NCBI GenBank assembly: GCA_013214355.1
Contig: JABSSL010000076.1
Location: forward strand, 1-64,000
DNA length: 64,000 nt
Source: Saprospiraceae bacterium
GTDB lineage: Bacteria; Bacteroidota; Bacteroidia; Chitinophagales; Saprospiraceae
Direction: 5' to 3'
Shown: piece after piece, positions 8,828-17,023 of the stretch
How the letters are laid out: every line of letters starts with the position of its first letter
Position numbering within the stretch: position 1 is the stretch's first letter
The notes under the pieces: model-generated
What the model was told of the DNA's origin: nothing
Database searches by the model: none
What the model saw: the letters and a program-made list of their open reading frames with translations, nothing else
Position numbers and translations under genes: made by a program

Positions 8828-9274
8828 TTACTTGGATCGATTTTGGAGATAGTCCGCTACGATTTCTTTGATCATCTCTTTTAGATAGGTTTTGCGTTGT
8901 CGCGCCATTTCCCTTAGTTGAGCCAGGTGCTCATCGTCAAGCGTCAGGGTAATCCTTTTGGGGGTCAGATCTTCGATCTCGATCTGCTGTTGAGGATCAA
9001 CGGTGTTTCGGATCAGGATATCCAAGCCACTCAAAGATTTTCTAGATTTCTTTTTTCGCTTATCTTTTGACCCTTGTCCAAGTTTTTCTTCGAAGGCGTC
9101 TTCAAAGGCATCAGAAAGGAAGGATTCTAGGTCAGCGCCATAGCGCCCCCCTTTCCCATCTTTGGAAGAGGGCTTGCCACTGTCAGAAGCTTTTTTGCCT
9201 TGCTTATCGAAAGCAGGCTCCTCCACTTCTGCAAATAGGCTTTCCAATCCTTCTGTAAATTTCTTCTTTGCCAA
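8828..9274 (-). CDS. ParA-associated small DNA-binding-like protein
   Basis: The gene directly follows parA on the same strand. The N-terminus KKKFTEGLESLF is followed by a charged low-complexity linker and a C-terminal segment (ITLTLDDEHLAQLREMARQRKTYL) that resembles a ribbon-helix-helix: one short strand and two helices. It may be the ParB-like partner that binds DNA and stimulates the ATPase, though it is not a canonical ParB. I chose the TTG at 9274, which gives a start of (M)AKKKF and a short gap after parA. The ORF-track ATG at 9334 would overlap parA by about 43 bp and add residues that look non-native. The start remains uncertain. Confidence 0.65.
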   Translation of the reverse strand: MAKKKFTEGLESLFAEVEEPAFDKQGKKASDSGKPSSKDGKGGRYGADLESFLSDAFEDAFEEKLGQGSKDKRKKKSRKSLSGLDILIRNTVDPQQQIEIEDLTPKRITLTLDDEHLAQLREMARQRKTYLKEMIKEIVADYLQNRSK

Positions 9275-9291
9275 TGAAAAAGCTTTATGGG

Positions 9292-10053
9292 TTAAACAAC
9301 CAATGCCGAGACTCGGTCTTCCAATTCTTGGCATACTGCTAAATAGTCGGCAGCCCCGGGGCTATTCCTACTGTAAGCGAAAATATCTTTGCGTTGGGCT
9401 GGAGCTTCTGCCAAAGCCACATTATCTCTGATCCGAGTTTTGAAGACCAGATCTCCAAAGTATTTCTGTATGGTTTCTATGACATCTCGGTTCAAGACCT
9501 TTCGACTATCAAACATAGTGGCCAACACGCCGCCAATCGTCAATTTCTTATTCAATCGCAACTTTACCTTCTGAATTACTTGCTTAATCTTTGCTAATCC
9601 CTGCATGGCTAAGAATTCAGTCTGCAGGGGAATGATGACCATGTCACTGCTGGTCAAAGCATTTAGCGTCAACAAACCCAGAGAAGGTGGACAGTCGATA
9701 ATTACATAATCATATTGCAGCCGAACAGGTTCCAATAACTCCCTTAAAATAAACTCTCGGCCTGCCTCATTGATCAATTCCATCTCCGCCCCAGATAAAT
9801 CTAAGGTCGCAATGACCACATCTAGGCCTTCTTTAACATTGACTGGTACGAGAGGGGCTTCTCCGCGTAGGGCTTGGTAAATGGTCTGCTGTGATCTGGG
9901 AAGTCCCAGAGAAAGCGTCAGGTTGGCTTGTGGATCTAGGTCGATCAGAAGGGCTTTCTTTCCCAATTCCACTAGACCGGCACCGATATTAATGGCACTT
10001 GTTGTTTTGCCTACACCACCTTTATGATTCAATAAGGATATAATAACTCCCAT
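9292..10053 (-). CDS. parA: ParA/Soj-family Walker-type ATPase
   Basis: The deviant Walker A motif KGGVGKT is at residues 11-17, including the signature lysine of ParA/MinD proteins. LLIDLDPQ (A') and VIIDCPPSLG (Walker B) follow. The length of 253 residues matches Soj-type chromosome partition ATPases that bind DNA non-specifically and move cargo. Its partner is probably the small gene immediately downstream rather than a parB; no parS-like 16-mer palindrome was noticed nearby. It may act on the chromosome or on another large cargo. A TATTTTTG box on the minus strand about 190 bp upstream is a possible promoter. Confidence 0.92.
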   Translation of the reverse strand: MGVIISLLNHKGGVGKTTSAINIGAGLVELGKKALLIDLDPQANLTLSLGLPRSQQTIYQALRGEAPLVPVNVKEGLDVVIATLDLSGAEMELINEAGREFILRELLEPVRLQYDYVIIDCPPSLGLLTLNALTSSDMVIIPLQTEFLAMQGLAKIKQVIQKVKLRLNKKLTIGGVLATMFDSRKVLNRDVIETIQKYFGDLVFKTRIRDNVALAEAPAQRKDIFAYSRNSPGAADYLAVCQELEDRVSALVV

Positions 10054-10239
10054 AAGTCACCGTGTAAAATAGAAATATTTTGAGGGGAAGCTAGATGTCT
10101 CGGACAAAGAGGAATTCTTAACCTCGCTACTAATCACCCCCTTATATCCTGCTGCGTAATTCAAGTGGGTTGTTTGTCCTTTTTTGCTGTTAAAAGACTT
10201 CTTTGCCTCTAAAATATCACTAATTAGTTAAAAGTTGCG

Positions 10240-10247
10240 CAAAAATA
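10240..10247 (-). promoter_or_regulatory. Possible Bacteroidota -7 box (TATTTTTG) upstream of parA
   Basis: The minus strand reads TATTTTTG here, matching the TAnnTTTG -7 consensus. It would start a transcript with a leader of about 180 nt before parA. No convincing TTG -33 element is visible, so this is weak. Confidence 0.3.
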
Positions 10248-10258
10248 GGCAATTTTAT

Positions 10259-11146
10259 TCATTGGCTGTTGATAAAAATAACCCCAGATAGGAGAATCCC
10301 GGCAGCTAGCAAACTCTGTGTAGAAATCAGTTCGGCGTTAAAAGCCCAACCCATCCAGAGGGCAACGACCGGATTTACATAGGTTGAAGTGGCTACTTTG
10401 GCCGGAGAAACCTTTGTTAGTAAATAGTTGAAGCAGGAAAAAGCAAGTAGTGAACCTAGAAATACAAGGTAGAGCCAAGAAAAGGTGAAATTCAGATTTA
10501 CCTTACTAAAATCTAAATCGGCTAACTCTCCACTCAGGCCCCCCACTAGAAATAAGCAAGTTCCTCCCCCTAGCATTTGCAAAGCGGTACTTCTGCTTTT
10601 AGAAGCGGGTAAATCCATGCTACTAATGTAGATGGAGGCGAATGCCCATGCGGTCATACTAATTGAGATGGCAATCAGTCCCCAAATGGCTTCCTTAGAG
10701 GCTATAAATTGTGGTTGGTCTACCAGAAGAGCCATCCCCGCAATCCCCAGTGCAGTCCCCAGTAGACTTAAACCTTTGGGACGTTTTCCCCGTATAATCC
10801 AGAGCAGCAGTAGGATCAGTAGCGGATCAAAAGCGATGATTAGGGCTACCATACCCGTATCAATGTATTGCTCAGCCCAAACGACACCTCCTGCGCCAAC
10901 GGTCAAAAATAAAAAGCCCAGCACGAGCGCATTGAGAAATTGTTTCCTAGAAATGGGTACAACTTCTTTCGGTTTAAAGAAAAGGTATAACAGCAATCCA
11001 GCTGTAAAAAAGCGGCTGCCACTCATAAGAAAGGGCGGGATTACCTGGATGGCCCAGAAGTTGACCAGGTAGGTAGATCCCCAGACGATATAGATAACTG
11101 CAAAGGCTCCAATGATCAGCCAGCGTTCGGGTATTGCCGATTTCAT
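10259..11146 (-). CDS. EamA/DMT-superfamily drug-metabolite transporter
   Basis: Ten hydrophobic segments in two homologous halves are readable, with the first-helix signature VYIVWGSTYL typical of EamA permeases (YdcZ/RhaT-like exporters of metabolites or amino acids). The ORF-track start adds 39 polar residues not expected in the family. I therefore use the internal ATG (MKSAIPERW), giving 295 residues, the usual length. The substrate cannot be read from sequence. The gene appears monocistronic; parA lies downstream on the same strand about 200 bp away. Confidence 0.9.
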   Translation of the reverse strand: MKSAIPERWLIIGAFAVIYIVWGSTYLVNFWAIQVIPPFLMSGSRFFTAGLLLYLFFKPKEVVPISRKQFLNALVLGFLFLTVGAGGVVWAEQYIDTGMVALIIAFDPLLILLLLWIIRGKRPKGLSLLGTALGIAGMALLVDQPQFIASKEAIWGLIAISISMTAWAFASIYISSMDLPASKSRSTALQMLGGGTCLFLVGGLSGELADLDFSKVNLNFTFSWLYLVFLGSLLAFSCFNYLLTKVSPAKVATSTYVNPVVALWMGWAFNAELISTQSLLAAGILLSGVIFINSQ

Positions 11147-11549
11147 TTCGATAATTGAGCTGCAAATGTAGGTATATTTTGAATGCCCCGCTCGATTAAT
11201 TAACTGGGTAATAGCGTATCCATGGACAAGTGAGAAATGTCCGCAGGATCTGTTGGAGCCCACCCAATAATCTTCCAGAATAGCTTATTCATCTATGGTT
11301 TCTACAAAGGCCTATGTTCGTTTGTAAAAAACGACAAGAGTATGGTTTTGTAAAACTTTATGTTTTTATATTTACAAAATAAAACATTTTGTATTATATT
11401 GTTCTTCCTTTGTAATGCCTGTTATCAACAGATGCAGGGATTAGGTGTGCGGCAATAGATACTTTCCTTAATTATATCATCGGATCAGCCGATTGCGTTT
11501 TAATCACCAGATTCCAGACTATCGGCGAGTCCATCAATTAAAACCACCT
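11147..11549. other. AT-rich divergent intergenic region with palindromes
   Basis: This is the divergent promoter region of the DMT transporter (minus) and VOC gene (plus). It includes a very AT-rich core at 11310-11405. That core holds TTTTGTAAA/TTTACAAAA and a perfect palindrome ACAAAAT-N5-ATTTTGT at 11374-11392. These resemble operator half-sites, but no regulator can be named. Confidence 0.45.
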
Positions 11550-11930
11550 ATGGAATTAACAAATGCGATCAATTGGTTTGAGATCCCCGTGGCGGACTTT
11601 GAAAGAGCCAAAAAATTCTACACCTCGATCTATGATTACGAAATGGAAGAGATGGATATGCAAGGGACGAAAATGGGGATGCTACCTTACAAACCTGGCG
11701 AGGGAGGCATTGGCGGAGCGATTTGCTATGGGGAAGGATACGAACCTACGAGTAAAGGAGCTAGGGTTTATTTAAACGGAGGGCAAGATCTTAATGGAGT
11801 ATTAGGGCGTGTGGAAGGAGCTGGAGGCCAAGTCATTTTACCGAAAACCCAGATAACGGAAGAAGTTGGCTACTTTGCTATCTTTGCAGATACGGAAGGT
11901 AATCAAATTTCACTTCATTCACCGGCTTAG
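11550..11930 (+). CDS. VOC-family (glyoxalase/bleomycin-resistance fold) protein
   Basis: The 126-residue product carries the vicinal-oxygen-chelate fold: INWFEIPVADFERAKKFYTSIY at the start, and a second beta-alpha-beta unit ending YFAIFADTEGNQISLHS. Metal ligand positions fit the subfamily often annotated as glyoxalase-like proteins with no assigned substrate. I use the ATG at 11550 because homologues begin at this motif; the tracked start adds 19 unlikely residues. The gene is isolated between an AT-rich divergent region and a convergent PLP-enzyme gene. Confidence 0.88.
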   Translation: MELTNAINWFEIPVADFERAKKFYTSIYDYEMEEMDMQGTKMGMLPYKPGEGGIGGAICYGEGYEPTSKGARVYLNGGQDLNGVLGRVEGAGGQVILPKTQITEEVGYFAIFADTEGNQISLHSPA

Positions 11931-12069
11931 GTCGGTATGAAGATAGCTCTTGTTTGATTGCTCTACCACCCGACTAAAGACTTGAATTTTCTTTTGGCGC
12001 ATTCCTACCAGATACATGATTTAACCACCTATCAAATTTGGAATGCGCCTTTGCAATGCCCAATCCGTT

Positions 12070-13167
12070 CTAGATCTTCAAGCTTTGCTTGAAGTATTTA
12101 CCGTATTTGCGCTTGTAGGCTTGGTAAATGCGCTTAATCTGCTTGCGGTAGCTAGGTTCGTCAGCGGAAACATCTTCTGGCATTTCATCATCTAAGAAAC
12201 CGTGTTGCTTCATCCATTCATCATTGTAAACCTTGCCTAAGTAGCGGGTACCATGATCCGGAAATAAAACTACCACAACATCCTGAGGGCGTAGTTGCCT
12301 TCTGATCTTGAAAACACATTCCATGGCAGCTCCGGAGGAGTAGCCTACGAGCAGCCCTTCTTTTAAGGCCAGTTCACGAGTACGCAAAGCACTATTCTTG
12401 TCCGTAACTTTCACAAACTCGTCAATCACATCAAAATTGACATTGTCAGGAATAATAGTCTTTCCAAGGCCTTCAATCTTGTAAGAGTAAATCTCAGACT
12501 TATCGAAGATACCGGTCTGCCAATACTTAGCAAGCACTGAACCATAAGCATCAACCGCTATGATCTTGATATTAGGGTTCTTTTCCTTCAGATACTGCGC
12601 AGTACCCGAAAGCGTTCCTCCCGTACCCGCACAACATACGTAATGCGTTATCTTACCCCCAGTTTGTTCCCAGATTTCTGGGCCAGTGGTGTGATAATGC
12701 GCACCGGAGTTGTCCATGTTATAGTTCTGCTTGATGTAGAAAGCATTAGGAATCTCTTTGCTGAGTTGGAGTGCTTTCTGATAGTAGGATTGAGGATCAT
12801 CAGGCTCTGCATCTGCGGGACAAACGACTACTTCTGCTCCCATGGATCGCAGCAAGGCCAATTTTTCTTGTGAGGCTTTGCTCGTCACGGTGAGTACGCA
12901 ACCATAGCCCTTAAGACTGGCGATCATCGCTAAGCTGTATCCAGTATTTCCACTGGTGGCTTCTACGATGGTAGCACCTGGCTTTAGTTCTCCTCTTTTC
13001 TCTGCTTGTTCGACCATGTGGAGCGCGATGCGATCTTTGGCAGATTGTCCTGGGTTGTAGCATTCCACCTTGCCAAAGACAGTAGCACTAAGGGGATTCG
13101 CAATTCGACTTAGTTTGATAAGTGGCGTATTTCCAATAGTTGCTAAGACACTTTCTTGATATTGCAT
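12070..13167 (-). CDS. PLP-dependent cysteine synthase / cystathionine beta-synthase family enzyme
   Basis: This is a fold-type II PLP enzyme. The Schiff-base lysine lies in GQSAKDRIALHM, the substrate loop is EATSGNTGYSLAM, and the phosphate loop is GTGGTLSG. It would catalyse beta-replacement on serine, O-acetylserine or a related substrate to form cysteine or cystathionine. There are no C-terminal CBS (Bateman) domains; instead a short basic tail (YRKQIKRIYQAYKRKYGKYF). I chose ATG 13167 (MQYQESVLATIGNTPLIKL), which begins at the family's conserved N-terminus; the tracked start adds 26 residues. Cysteine synthase and cystathionine synthase cannot be separated here. Confidence 0.88.
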   Translation of the reverse strand: MQYQESVLATIGNTPLIKLSRIANPLSATVFGKVECYNPGQSAKDRIALHMVEQAEKRGELKPGATIVEATSGNTGYSLAMIASLKGYGCVLTVTSKASQEKLALLRSMGAEVVVCPADAEPDDPQSYYQKALQLSKEIPNAFYIKQNYNMDNSGAHYHTTGPEIWEQTGGKITHYVCCAGTGGTLSGTAQYLKEKNPNIKIIAVDAYGSVLAKYWQTGIFDKSEIYSYKIEGLGKTIIPDNVNFDVIDEFVKVTDKNSALRTRELALKEGLLVGYSSGAAMECVFKIRRQLRPQDVVVVLFPDHGTRYLGKVYNDEWMKQHGFLDDEMPEDVSADEPSYRKQIKRIYQAYKRKYGKYFKQSLKI

Positions 13168-13460
13168 ATAGTTAATCAAAGTTGAGCAGGGCCAAAAATA
13201 CAGCTTTTTGTTTAGTTTTTGGAAGTGTGGCCCCATCGATCCCATTTATAATCGAGGTGTGAAGCGGGCTTAGGAGTGTAGGTCTTGAGCTTGAAAGGTT
13301 CGGGATAGCTAAGTATTAATGGTTTATACATAGATACTTACATTCCTTCATATGATGAAAAGGAATCCCTAAAAATACCTAAGTTTTTATGAATTATTCT
13401 GACTTTTACTTTCTATTTTTCCGTGTTCTCTTTGGTTAAACGAAAATGTGATAGGAAATT

Positions 13461-13892
13461 ATGGAGCGTAAGATAAGGATCAAAGTCCGGTTAATACTCT
13501 ATCATCGAGGAAAGATATTGCTGTTGAAGCAAACCAAACCCAATGGTGGAAACTATACGCTGGTAGGTGGTACCATGGAGGCCGGCGAATATGCCAAAGA
13601 CACCCTCATTAGGGAAAGTTTTGAGGAAGCTGGCATTAAGTTGAGAACCGAAGATTTATCTCTTGTACACGTCCTGCAAAAGAATAAATCCTCAGAACGT
13701 CGATTGACGATGTACTTTAAAGCATATAAATGGGAGGGTACTTTAAGAGCTAAGGAACCATGGAAATTCCAGGGCGTAGCTTGGTATTCTTTAGATGAGT
13801 TGCCACCCAACCTCACACCTACGGTTAAGCATGTAATGCAGCAATATCGTAAAGGACAAGTGTATTCTGAATGGGATAAAGACCAGAAGTAG
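13461..13892 (+). CDS. Nudix hydrolase
   Basis: The Nudix box is complete: GGTMEAGEYAKDTLIRESFEEAGI fits G-x5-E-x7-REUXEEXGU. The enzyme should hydrolyse a nucleoside diphosphate linked to another moiety, with Mg2+ held by the box glutamates. The 143-residue length is that of a single-domain Nudix protein. The substrate is unknown. It ends only 16 bp from the convergent stop of the next gene. Confidence 0.92.
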   Translation: MERKIRIKVRLILYHRGKILLLKQTKPNGGNYTLVGGTMEAGEYAKDTLIRESFEEAGIKLRTEDLSLVHVLQKNKSSERRLTMYFKAYKWEGTLRAKEPWKFQGVAWYSLDELPPNLTPTVKHVMQQYRKGQVYSEWDKDQK

Positions 13893-13908
13893 GTCTTGAT
13901 CTAGCCTT

Positions 13909-14352
13909 TTAGTGGATACTGGGGCGGTAAGAAACTAATTTCACCCGCGAACTAGCCTTTGGTTTCTTCTTAGACGCTTCAGGCTCTTTGGGCTTCAGTT
14001 TACTGCACTTAGGCGATTTATTGATCTTATCTTTGGCGGTAGTATTAGGTTTGGCTTTTTTTCCTTCCTCTTTGCCATTCGCTTTTTGTTCTGACGGAGA
14101 GATATTGATACAGGCCGTCTTTTTCTCAGTTTCGCTATTATTGGCTTTAGGTTTTTCGTCGGTATCCATCCCTTCTACCGCCTCTTCCAAGGCGGTAAAT
14201 TCCGCTAAGTTTTCCTGGTCCACTACTTCTGTATCCTGACCCTCTTCTTCACTTAGAGGCGTATCCTCGCCTGAATGCGGCGCATCTTGAGCATTCAAGG
14301 GTAAAAAACTTACAAGACTAAAGGCTAGGAGTAGGCAGTAAAACTTTTTCAT
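13909..14352 (-). CDS. Low-complexity secreted protein with acidic and basic halves
   Basis: A signal peptide (about residues 1-21, ending LNAQ) precedes a strongly acidic segment (residues about 25-70) and then a strongly basic Lys/Pro/Ala segment to the C-terminus. There are two Cys (TACINI, PKCSKL). No domain is recognisable. Such charge-segregated proteins may be unstructured and bind envelope polymers, but that is inference. Codon use and the signal peptide support a real gene. Confidence 0.65.
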   Translation of the reverse strand: MKKFYCLLLAFSLVSFLPLNAQDAPHSGEDTPLSEEEGQDTEVVDQENLAEFTALEEAVEGMDTDEKPKANNSETEKKTACINISPSEQKANGKEEGKKAKPNTTAKDKINKSPKCSKLKPKEPEASKKKPKASSRVKLVSYRPSIH

Positions 14353-14572
14353 GATATCCGTTTAAGCTACTAATACTATGCAAGATAGCAAGACGGGCGG
14401 TTTTTTTTTGTTACCAAAAACTTAATATTTTCTTAAACAATTGTGCTTCAAAGGAGATCTTGAGGTCAAAGAATACGGAAATAACGGGCATATTATTTCA
14501 GTTCACGCATGCAAATTTATGTTTGGTCAACTGAGTATTCAACCTTCGAATCTTAAGTTATGCTCCGCTTCC

Positions 14573-15538
14573 TTAAATTCCATTCTTCTCTATTTCCAGG
14601 ATTGCCACTACGTGTGCATCGGCGATCTTCTGGCGCATTTCGTCGGTCATTAATTTGGCGGCTTCAGCTTTATTGTTGTAAAACCCGTTCTCCGTTAAGA
14701 CGGCTGTCATCCTCGTTTTTCTTAACACGAAAAACTGGGATTCTGGTCTCGACTTCAAATGGCGATTTTTCAAGCCAGTTTGATCGATCAAATGCTTCTG
14801 AAAAATGGAGGCCACCTTACGACCTTTCTTGCTATTGTGGAAATACCAAGTTTCTATTCCGCTAATGCTGGCCGCAGCCCAGTGCTTCGAAGATCTGGCT
14901 GAGGCGGCATTGGAGTGTACAGAAATGAATACTTTTGGCAAGTCAGATTTCTTCGTATTTGCTCGATCCACCCGCTCCCTCAAAAAGTCATCTACTTCTA
15001 CCTCAGGCACTACATTATAATAAGAGATGCCATGTTCATCCAGTTGCGCCATAATACGACGTACGATATCCCGATTGAACTCATATTCCAGAAACTGAGT
15101 CACGCCATCATCAAAAACTGGCGATCGTTTGCCCTTGGTATATTGGCCATGTCCGTTATCCAAGCACCAGAGGTAGCGGCCTTGGGGGACTTCTCCTTCC
15201 ACGGGGCCACCGGATCCGCCCTCTTCATCCGTAGTTGATTCATCCGTTTCTGAACCACTATCGGTATTTTGGTTGTCATCGGGAATGGTGGCAGGAATAT
15301 TCTCATCTACACCGAGATCATCATCAAATTCGATATCCTTTTCATCGGGCTTAATGATCACGTTTTCCGTTTCATCAGCCACGATGATAATCGTGTCGGG
15401 GGTGATTTCGGAACCGTCTTGTGGAATTTCGGTATTGGGGTCGGTAGGTTTTGGCTTCGGTGTGGGTTTAGGTTCAGTTCCGCCACCGAATAAGGATTTG
15501 AAAAGGTTGCCAATAGCGTCTAAAAATTTCTTAAACAT
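14573..15538 (-). CDS. N-acetylmuramoyl-L-alanine amidase (Amidase_3 fold) with acidic linker
   Basis: The C-terminal domain (from about residue 125) has the zinc amidase residues of the Amidase_3/AmiC fold: His in CLDNGHGQY, Glu in EYEFNRDI, His in FISVHSNA and the catalytic Glu in VLTENGFY. It should cleave the amide between MurNAc and the stem peptide. The N-terminus has an amphipathic start (MFKKFLDAIGNLFKSLFGG) with no evident Sec signal. A long Pro/Lys then Asp/Glu/Thr-rich linker follows. The ORF-track start is a GTG; I prefer the ATG at 15538. How it reaches the cell wall is not clear from sequence. Confidence 0.87.
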   Translation of the reverse strand: MFKKFLDAIGNLFKSLFGGGTEPKPTPKPKPTDPNTEIPQDGSEITPDTIIIVADETENVIIKPDEKDIEFDDDLGVDENIPATIPDDNQNTDSGSETDESTTDEEGGSGGPVEGEVPQGRYLWCLDNGHGQYTKGKRSPVFDDGVTQFLEYEFNRDIVRRIMAQLDEHGISYYNVVPEVEVDDFLRERVDRANTKKSDLPKVFISVHSNAASARSSKHWAAASISGIETWYFHNSKKGRKVASIFQKHLIDQTGLKNRHLKSRPESQFFVLRKTRMTAVLTENGFYNNKAEAAKLMTDEMRQKIADAHVVAILEIEKNGI

Positions 15539-15937
15539 GAATTTGTTTTTAGGCACACGATTGAGGTTGGAGGTGATATTAGGGGGTTCCAGTGCTCTAG
15601 ACCGTGTTGTTATTATTGCCTGTAATTTGGGCTTTGCGGGTTTCTACTCAAGTACCCAAATATACTTCATATGCAGGGGTTTCCAAATTTTTTCCCTGAT
15701 CGGCAAAATTATATTCTGCTGATACTTGTTTGTTGAAAGCCTCATTTCTTCTGAGAATGCAGAGCGCAAGTACCAACAAACTGTTACATTGCCTGTAACT
15801 CCAAAGAATAAGTCTGAATTTGCTCCTTAAACGCCGCTTTGTAACAGGATATTCTATCTTTGACATCGTCCAGGATAGGAGAGGTTGTAAAGGAGTAACT
15901 GTAGTTGCATCAGTAAACTATCAAAACACAACATATA
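15539..15937. other. Divergent intergenic region
   Basis: About 400 bp separate the amidase (minus) from the sugar-isomerase-like gene (plus). A 72-codon minus ORF inside has no recognisable features. A TATCTTTG box at 15855-15862 is a good -7 match about 75 bp upstream of the plus-strand gene. Confidence 0.4.
15855..15862 (+). promoter_or_regulatory. -7 promoter box TATCTTTG for the TIM-barrel lipoprotein gene
   Basis: TATCTTTG matches the Bacteroidota primary-sigma -7 consensus TAnnTTTG and lies about 75 bp before the ATG. A TTG occurs 13 bp upstream, a shorter spacing than usual. Confidence 0.4.
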
Positions 15938-16903
15938 ATGAAAAGAAGAACTTTCATTGAACGAGGCAGTCAGGCGGCCCTAGGGCTTGGACTATTTTCC
16001 CTGGCGGCCTGTAATAATCAAGCTGGGACTAAGGAGGGAGAAGAAGAAACTGCTGCTGAGGAGACGGCCAAAGAACTCTTTTTTCAGATTTCTTTGGCAC
16101 AATGGTCGATGAATAAATCCTTTTTCGGCGGTAAATTAGACAACTTAGACTTTGCTGCCACGACTAAGAATCAATTTGGTTTGGACGGTATCGAATATGT
16201 GAACCAGTTTTTTAAGGATAAAGCAGAGGATAGTGCCTACCTGGCCGAAATGAAGAAAAGGGCAGATGATAATGGGGTGAAATCCCTATTGATCATGATC
16301 GATCGCGAAGGAGATTTGGGGGGTACAGTAGATGCTGAGCGTCTGAAGGCGATAGAGAACCACTACAAATGGGTAGATGCGGCGAAATATTTGGGTTGCC
16401 ATTCTATCCGTGTGAATGCGGCCGGAAAAGGGACGGCGGAGGAAGTGGCTGCAGCGGCTGTGGACGGTTTAGGTAAGCTTAGTGAATATGCGGCAAAGGC
16501 TGGCTTGAATGTGATTGTGGAAAACCATGGTGGATACTCTTCGGATGGCTCTTGGCTCGCAGGTGTGATGTCTCAAGTTAATATGGACAATTGCGGAACC
16601 TTGCCCGACTTTGGTAACTTCTGCATCGAAAGGGGAGAAGATGGATGTGCCAATATGTACGATCGTTATAAGGGGGTGACAGAATTGATGCCATTTGCGA
16701 AGGCCGTAAGTGCGAAAACACATGACTTTGATGCAGACGGTAATGAGATTCACACCGATTACAAGAAGATGCTTCAGATTGTAAAGGATGCTGGCTACAC
16801 CGGCTACATTGGAGTGGAATATGAAGGCAAGGAATTAGATGAGATTACCGGTATTAAAAAGACCATTGATTTGATGAAGAGAGTAGGTATGGAATTAAGC
16901 TAA
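15938..16903 (+). CDS. Exported sugar phosphate isomerase/epimerase-like TIM-barrel lipoprotein
   Basis: The start MKRRTFIERGSQAALGLGLFSLAAC looks like a twin-arginine-type signal combined with a lipobox (LAAC). The mature part is an AP-endonuclease-2/xylose isomerase-like TIM barrel. Metal-binding strand ends are visible: VIVENHGGYS, DFGNFC, KTHDFDADG and YIGVEYEG. The family isomerises or epimerises sugars, often 3-keto sugars. The Tat-like signal suggests it folds with its metal before export. The 321-residue length is normal. A perfect terminator hairpin follows. Confidence 0.87.
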   Translation: MKRRTFIERGSQAALGLGLFSLAACNNQAGTKEGEEETAAEETAKELFFQISLAQWSMNKSFFGGKLDNLDFAATTKNQFGLDGIEYVNQFFKDKAEDSAYLAEMKKRADDNGVKSLLIMIDREGDLGGTVDAERLKAIENHYKWVDAAKYLGCHSIRVNAAGKGTAEEVAAAAVDGLGKLSEYAAKAGLNVIVENHGGYSSDGSWLAGVMSQVNMDNCGTLPDFGNFCIERGEDGCANMYDRYKGVTELMPFAKAVSAKTHDFDADGNEIHTDYKKMLQIVKDAGYTGYIGVEYEGKELDEITGIKKTIDLMKRVGMELS

Positions 16904-16950
16904 TTCCTTCTCTTCAGGGTATAGCTATAGAATCAGCTAGGCTGATTTGG

Positions 16951-16984
16951 AAAAGTCGTGTGGATATGCACGACTTTTCTGTTT
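16951..16984 (+). terminator. Intrinsic terminator after the TIM-barrel gene
   Basis: A perfect 10-bp inverted repeat, AAAAGTCGTG and CACGACTTTT with an 8-nt loop, is followed by CTGTTTTATGG. It lies about 50 bp past the stop. Confidence 0.8.
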
Positions 16985-17011
16985 TATGGTTTTGATTAGG
17001 ATCTAAATCTC

Positions 17012-17019
17012 TATCTTTT
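17012..17019 (+). promoter_or_regulatory. -7-like box immediately before the AraC-type gene
   Basis: TATCTTTT lies 4 bp before the ATG at 17024, with a TTG at 16992-16994 (17-bp spacer). If it is the real promoter, the transcript would begin at or next to the start codon. Confidence 0.3.
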
Positions 17020-17023
17020 AGCC

